Assembly: GCA_003520455.1 (NCBI GenBank)
Contig: DOUV01000265.1
Location: 1-9,178, forward strand
DNA from: Chloroflexota bacterium
GTDB lineage: Bacteria; Chloroflexota; Anaerolineae; Ardenticatenales; Ardenticatenaceae
Direction: 5' to 3'
Length of the DNA stretch: 9,178 bases
Shown here: in pieces, positions 7,040-9,178 of the stretch
Numbering within the stretch: the stretch's first letter is position 1
Layout: each line of letters starts with the position of its first letter
The notes under the pieces: model-generated
Database searches by the model: none
What the model was told of the DNA's origin: nothing
Seen by the model: the letters and a program-made list of their open reading frames with translations, nothing else
Translations under genes and position numbers: made by a program

Positions 7040-7070
7040 GAGCTGCGGGGCTACAATTGCCTGGCAGCTC
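7040..7070 (+). other. Stem-loop after the 514-residue gene
   Basis: GAGCTGC (7040-7046) pairs with GCAGCTC (7064-7070), and inside it GGC (7049-7051) pairs with GCC (7059-7061). It begins about 20 bases past the stop codon. No T-run follows, so it may mark or protect the mRNA 3' end rather than act as a classic terminator. Confidence 0.4.
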
Positions 7071-7127
7071 CTCGCACTGTTGCGTGAGAGCCGGCGTAGA
7101 ATGTCCGCGTGCCCGCGGCGGCGTCCG

Positions 7128-7173
7128 GCGCACCGGCGCCCAGAGCCGGGTCCGGCTCTGGGCGCCGCTGCGC
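7128..7173. repeat. 46-base GC-rich perfect hairpin
   Basis: CGGCGCCCAGAGCCG (7134-7148) pairs fully with CGGCTCTGGGCGCCG (7153-7167) around loop GGTC. Beyond one C-C mismatch, GCGCA (7128-7132) pairs with TGCGC (7169-7173), giving 20 pairs in all. There is no T-run on either side. It could be a tail-less terminator, an mRNA-stabilising hairpin, or a copy of a mobile palindrome. It separates the 514-residue gene from the mtdB promoter. Confidence 0.8.
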
Positions 7174-7242
7174 GACCAGAACGGGCCGAACCGACGAAAT
7201 CGAGGGGTAGCCTTTGGGCGGCCTGGACATTCGGTGCCAGTC

Positions 7243-7271
7243 TTGACGCGGGTTGCCTGCCCATGTATAGT
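7243..7271 (+). promoter_or_regulatory. Sigma-70-type promoter upstream of the mtdB leader
   Basis: TTGACG (7243-7248) and TATAGT (7266-7271) are separated by exactly 17 bases, each one base from the housekeeping consensus. TG immediately precedes the -10. Predicted transcription start is about 7278, which would give a leader of about 240 bases before mtdB. Confidence 0.75.
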
Positions 7272-7277
7272 AGGCAG

Positions 7278-7421
7278 TGGGCGCAGGAGTTGCCTTGCTG
7301 CCGGCGACCCGCATAGAATGGTTGGCACCAACGTGGTTCGCCAGGCTACCCACCGCCCGTCGGTGGGACTGCGAGGATGGGACGTTTCCCAGCCGAGCTG
7401 CCCGCGCAGCTCGGCTTTTTT
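7278..7421 (+). ncRNA. Candidate attenuator/riboswitch leader or small RNA upstream of mtdB
   Basis: Starting at the predicted +1, four foldable elements lie between the promoter and the terminator hairpin or at its edge: GGCAG / CTGCC enclosing GGC / GCC (7273-7302); TGGC-ACCA / TGGT-GCCA with a two-base bulge (7323-7343); CCCACCG / CGGTGGG (7349-7367); and TGGGA / TCCCA (7378-7391). The last shares its final A with the terminator stem. I could not match it to a known riboswitch class, nor find an obvious leader peptide. It may control mtdB by premature termination or be an independent RNA of about 145 bases. Confidence 0.5.
7391..7421 (+). terminator. Intrinsic terminator within the mtdB upstream region
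   Basis: AGCCGAGCTGC (7391-7401) pairs perfectly with GCAGCTCGGCT (7406-7416) around loop CCGC, and six Ts run from 7416 to 7421. It lies 100 bases before the mtdB start and after a strong promoter, an arrangement that points to attenuation or to the end of a small RNA. Confidence 0.92.
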
Positions 7422-7521
7422 GTCCGCGATTTTCCGATTATTCACCGTCTGTTTACGGCTCCGTTCTCCTTTAGCGTGTATCCTGTAGGTGAGCCCCTCG
7501 CCCGAGGACAGGAGCGACCTT

Positions 7522-8388
7522 GTGGACAACCTGCTTCTCCAACTCGACACCGATAAGCACCCCAGCGCCTTCGACACCATTGTGGCCTACGACGCCGGCG
7601 CCGACCACGTTCTGGCTTACGGCAATGTAGTGCCAGGCGACGTTCGCGGCCTCGTCTATGGGGTGATGTTCACCCGCGGCGGCAGCAAACTCCGTCATTC
7701 GGCCATCTTCATCGGCGGATCGGATGTGGTCGTCGGCGAGCAGTTGCTGGCGGAGGCCACGGCGGCCTTCTTCGGACCGGTGCGAGTCTCGGTGATGCTC
7801 GACTCGAACGGCTCCAACACCACCGCGGCTGCGGCTGTCCTCAAGCTGCTCAGCGTTACAGACGTTGAGGGCCAGCGCGCGGTCGTTTTGGCCGGGACCG
7901 GCCCGGTGGGCTACCGGGCCGCGATGCTCCTCGCCCTCGAGGGGGCCGAGGTCGTACTGACCTCGCGCCGCCAGGAGCGCGCCGAAGAGGCGGCCCGCCG
8001 TCTGGAAACCGCCGGTGTTCACGTCACCCCGCTCCAGGTCAACGACAGCGCCAGCACGGCTCGAGTCCTGGAAGGCGCCAGCGTGCTGGTTGCGGCCGGT
8101 ACCGCCGGTGTCCCACTCGTCTCCCAGGCGCAGTGGTCGGCCGTGCCGACGCTGCGGGCTATGGCCGATGTCAATGCGGTGCCCCCGGTGGGCATCGAGG
8201 GTGTCAAGCCGAACGATGATGGGGTCGAGCGCGCCGGAGTGATCGCCTTCGGCGCGCTCGGCGTCGGCGGGCTCAAGATGAAGATCCACAAGGCCTGCAT
8301 TGCACGCCTCTTCGAGCAGAACGACTTCGTGCTCGACACCCGGGCGATCTATGAAGTCGGCAAGCAGCTCTTGCAACGAGGAGATTAG
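7522..8388 (+). CDS. mtdB: NAD(P)-dependent methylene-tetrahydromethanopterin dehydrogenase (MtdA/MtdB family)
   Basis: A cytoplasmic enzyme oxidising methylene-tetrahydromethanopterin to the methenyl form with NAD(P)+, a step of formaldehyde oxidation in methylotrophic bacteria. It has 288 residues, normal for the family. The start LLLQLDTDKHPSAFD matches the family's FQFDTDATPSVFD pattern; then YDAGADH, YGNV, TRGG, IFIGGSD and MLDSNGSNTTAAA (92-104). The Rossmann motif is GTGPVG (125-130) with SRR at 148-150 after the second strand, and GALGVGGLKMKIHKACIARLFE is near the C-terminus. The GTG at 7522 was chosen because AGGAG lies 7 bases before it and the protein then begins like its relatives; the GTG at 7489 lacks both. 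MtdA also uses tetrahydrofolate; I prefer MtdB because most bacterial tetrahydromethanopterin users have it. A possible -10, TATCCT at 7479-7484, may give a second start past the terminator. Confidence 0.92.
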   Translation: MDNLLLQLDTDKHPSAFDTIVAYDAGADHVLAYGNVVPGDVRGLVYGVMFTRGGSKLRHSAIFIGGSDVVVGEQLLAEATAAFFGPVRVSVMLDSNGSNTTAAAAVLKLLSVTDVEGQRAVVLAGTGPVGYRAAMLLALEGAEVVLTSRRQERAEEAARRLETAGVHVTPLQVNDSASTARVLEGASVLVAAGTAGVPLVSQAQWSAVPTLRAMADVNAVPPVGIEGVKPNDDGVERAGVIAFGALGVGGLKMKIHKACIARLFEQNDFVLDTRAIYEVGKQLLQRGD

Positions 8389-8467
8389 CGCTTGGAGATT
8401 GGAGATGAACGCCTCGTTCCCGAGCACTCTGTCGAACAATCTTACTCTCTCATCTCTCTGACATCGT
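8389..8467 (+). other. Short spacer between mtdB and the DUF1464-like gene
   Basis: It contains a tandem copy of TGGAGAT (8393-8406) and a loose stem GAGATGA / TCATCTC (8402-8408 and 8450-8456) enclosing CTCG-TTCC-CGAG (8413-8424). The right half is a CT-rich tract. There is no T-run terminator and no clear promoter, so the two genes are probably cotranscribed. Confidence 0.4.
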
Positions 8468-9178
8468 ATGCCGCGCGTTATCGGCGTTGATCCCGGCACT
8501 TTGAGCTTCGACGTCGTGGGCCTGGACGACGGGCGGCTCTTTCTGGATGCGACCATCGCGACCAACGACCTGGGGCGCACGCCTGCGGTTCTGGCCGAAC
8601 TCCTCGTGGCGCACGTTCCCCTCGATCTCGTCGCCGGTCCTTCCGGGTACGGCCTGCCGCTTCGCCGCGCGGATGAGATCGGCGACGTCGAGATCGGGCT
8701 GATGCTCCTCAGCAAGCCCGGTCGCCAGAGTGTTCCCGACGACGCCGCGCAGGCGACCATCGGGGGGATGCGCCGCATGATTGCGGCGCTACAGGCAACG
8801 GGATTGCCGGTGGTGTTTCTGCCGAGCGCGATCCATCTGCCGAGTATCCCGGCCTATCGCAAGGCGAACAAGATCGATATGGGGACCGCCGACAAGGTTT
8901 GCGCTGCGGCGCTGGCCGTGGCTGACCAGGCCGGGCGGTTGGCCTGTGCACCTGACCAAACGAGTTTCATCCTGGTCGAGCTGGGCGGCGCGTTCAGTGC
9001 GGCGCTCGCCGTCGCCGGTGGTCGGATCGTGGACGGGATCGGGGGCACCAGCGGTGGACCTGGCTTCCGCGGCTCCGGCGCCCTCGACGCCGAGTTGGCC
9101 TGTCTGTTGGGCGACATCCCGAAAGCGTTGCTCTTCAGCGCGGGTGTCCGCAGTTGGCACGAGCCCGCGGCCACCGCG
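8468..9178 (+). CDS. DUF1464-like ASKHA-fold protein (predicted kinase), 3' end outside window
   Basis: An open frame of 237 codons running off the window edge; from memory the archaeal DUF1464 proteins (annotated as predicted butyrate kinases) are some 350 residues. VIGVDPGTLSFDVVGL (residues 4-19) is an ASKHA-type phosphate-binding loop of the actin/hexokinase/Hsp70 fold. AGPSGYGLPL (56-65) and VELGGAFSAAL (from 170, the second phosphate loop) followed by a Gly-rich stretch GIGGTSGGPGFRGSGALDAE fit the same family. A kinase role is inferred from the fold; the substrate is unknown, and no member's activity is known to me. The ATG at 8468 puts the first strand where expected, but no Shine-Dalgarno sequence is visible. 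It lies 79 bases after mtdB on the same strand, so a role in methanopterin-linked C1 metabolism or cofactor synthesis is possible. Confidence 0.85.
   Translation, partial: MPRVIGVDPGTLSFDVVGLDDGRLFLDATIATNDLGRTPAVLAELLVAHVPLDLVAGPSGYGLPLRRADEIGDVEIGLMLLSKPGRQSVPDDAAQATIGGMRRMIAALQATGLPVVFLPSAIHLPSIPAYRKANKIDMGTADKVCAAALAVADQAGRLACAPDQTSFILVELGGAFSAALAVAGGRIVDGIGGTSGGPGFRGSGALDAELACLLGDIPKALLFSAGVRSWHEPAATA

Noticed and set aside
7321..7367. tRNA or T-box element in the mtdB leader (GGTTCGCCA string)
   Set aside because: No cloverleaf can be folded, and the conserved T-box sequence and its usual downstream tRNA-related gene are absent.
7489..7521. Upstream GTG start (7489) for mtdB
   Set aside because: The added 11 residues match no family N-terminus, and the AGGAG ribosome site is placed for the GTG at 7522.
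7471..8778. 435-codon minus-strand open frame under mtdB and the DUF1464-like gene
   Set aside because: Antisense shadow spanning two real genes; no ribosome site or domain pattern.

Overview
The window reads as a GC-rich bacterial chromosome segment. It carries six coding sequences that I can support, plus long non-coding stretches with marked RNA-like structure. No rRNA or tRNA gene, CRISPR array, transposase or phage gene was seen. The style of the signalling genes (soluble multi-GAF kinase, FCD-type GntR regulator) together with a methanopterin-type C1 gene suggests an environmental bacterium, possibly Chloroflexota. That assignment is inference from gene content only and is weak.

Left part (1-4362), signalling and regulation. 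A GntR/FCD transcription regulator lies on the minus strand (158-862), with a small REP-like palindrome beyond its 3' end and an AT-rich inverted repeat in its upstream region. A plus-strand two-component operon follows: a three-GAF, membrane-free histidine kinase (1250-3571) overlapping an OmpR/PhoB-type response regulator (3552-4253) by 20 bases. The operon ends at a strong hairpin terminator (4324-4362). This terminator has a T-run on both sides and so probably also serves the convergent small gene on the minus strand (4436-4777), an unrecognised 113-residue protein with a possible Cys/His metal site.

Middle (4778-5474). About 700 bases hold no convincing gene but contain a series of hairpins, including an almost symmetric 50-base stem at 5063-5112. 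This stretch precedes a 514-residue protein (5475-7019) that has a perfect Shine-Dalgarno sequence. From memory it resembles the uncharacterised DUF2193 family, known mainly from methanogenic archaea.

Right part (7020-9178), a C1 module. After the 514-residue gene comes a 20-pair GC-rich hairpin (7128-7173). Next is a near-consensus sigma-70 promoter (7243-7271), a series of four hairpins, and a textbook intrinsic terminator (7391-7421), all upstream of a methylene-tetrahydromethanopterin dehydrogenase gene of the MtdA/MtdB family (7522-8388). Promoter plus structured leader plus terminator in front of mtdB suggests either an attenuator/riboswitch or a separate small RNA. Downstream, 79 bases on, is the start of an ASKHA-fold protein resembling the archaeal DUF1464 family, cut by the window edge.

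The most interesting theme is three consecutive genes of archaeal-associated families (DUF2193-like, MtdB, DUF1464-like) in a bacterial setting, two of unknown function, with structured non-coding RNA candidates in front of two of them. They may form a tetrahydromethanopterin-linked formaldehyde/C1 oxidation locus with uncharacterised accessory proteins.
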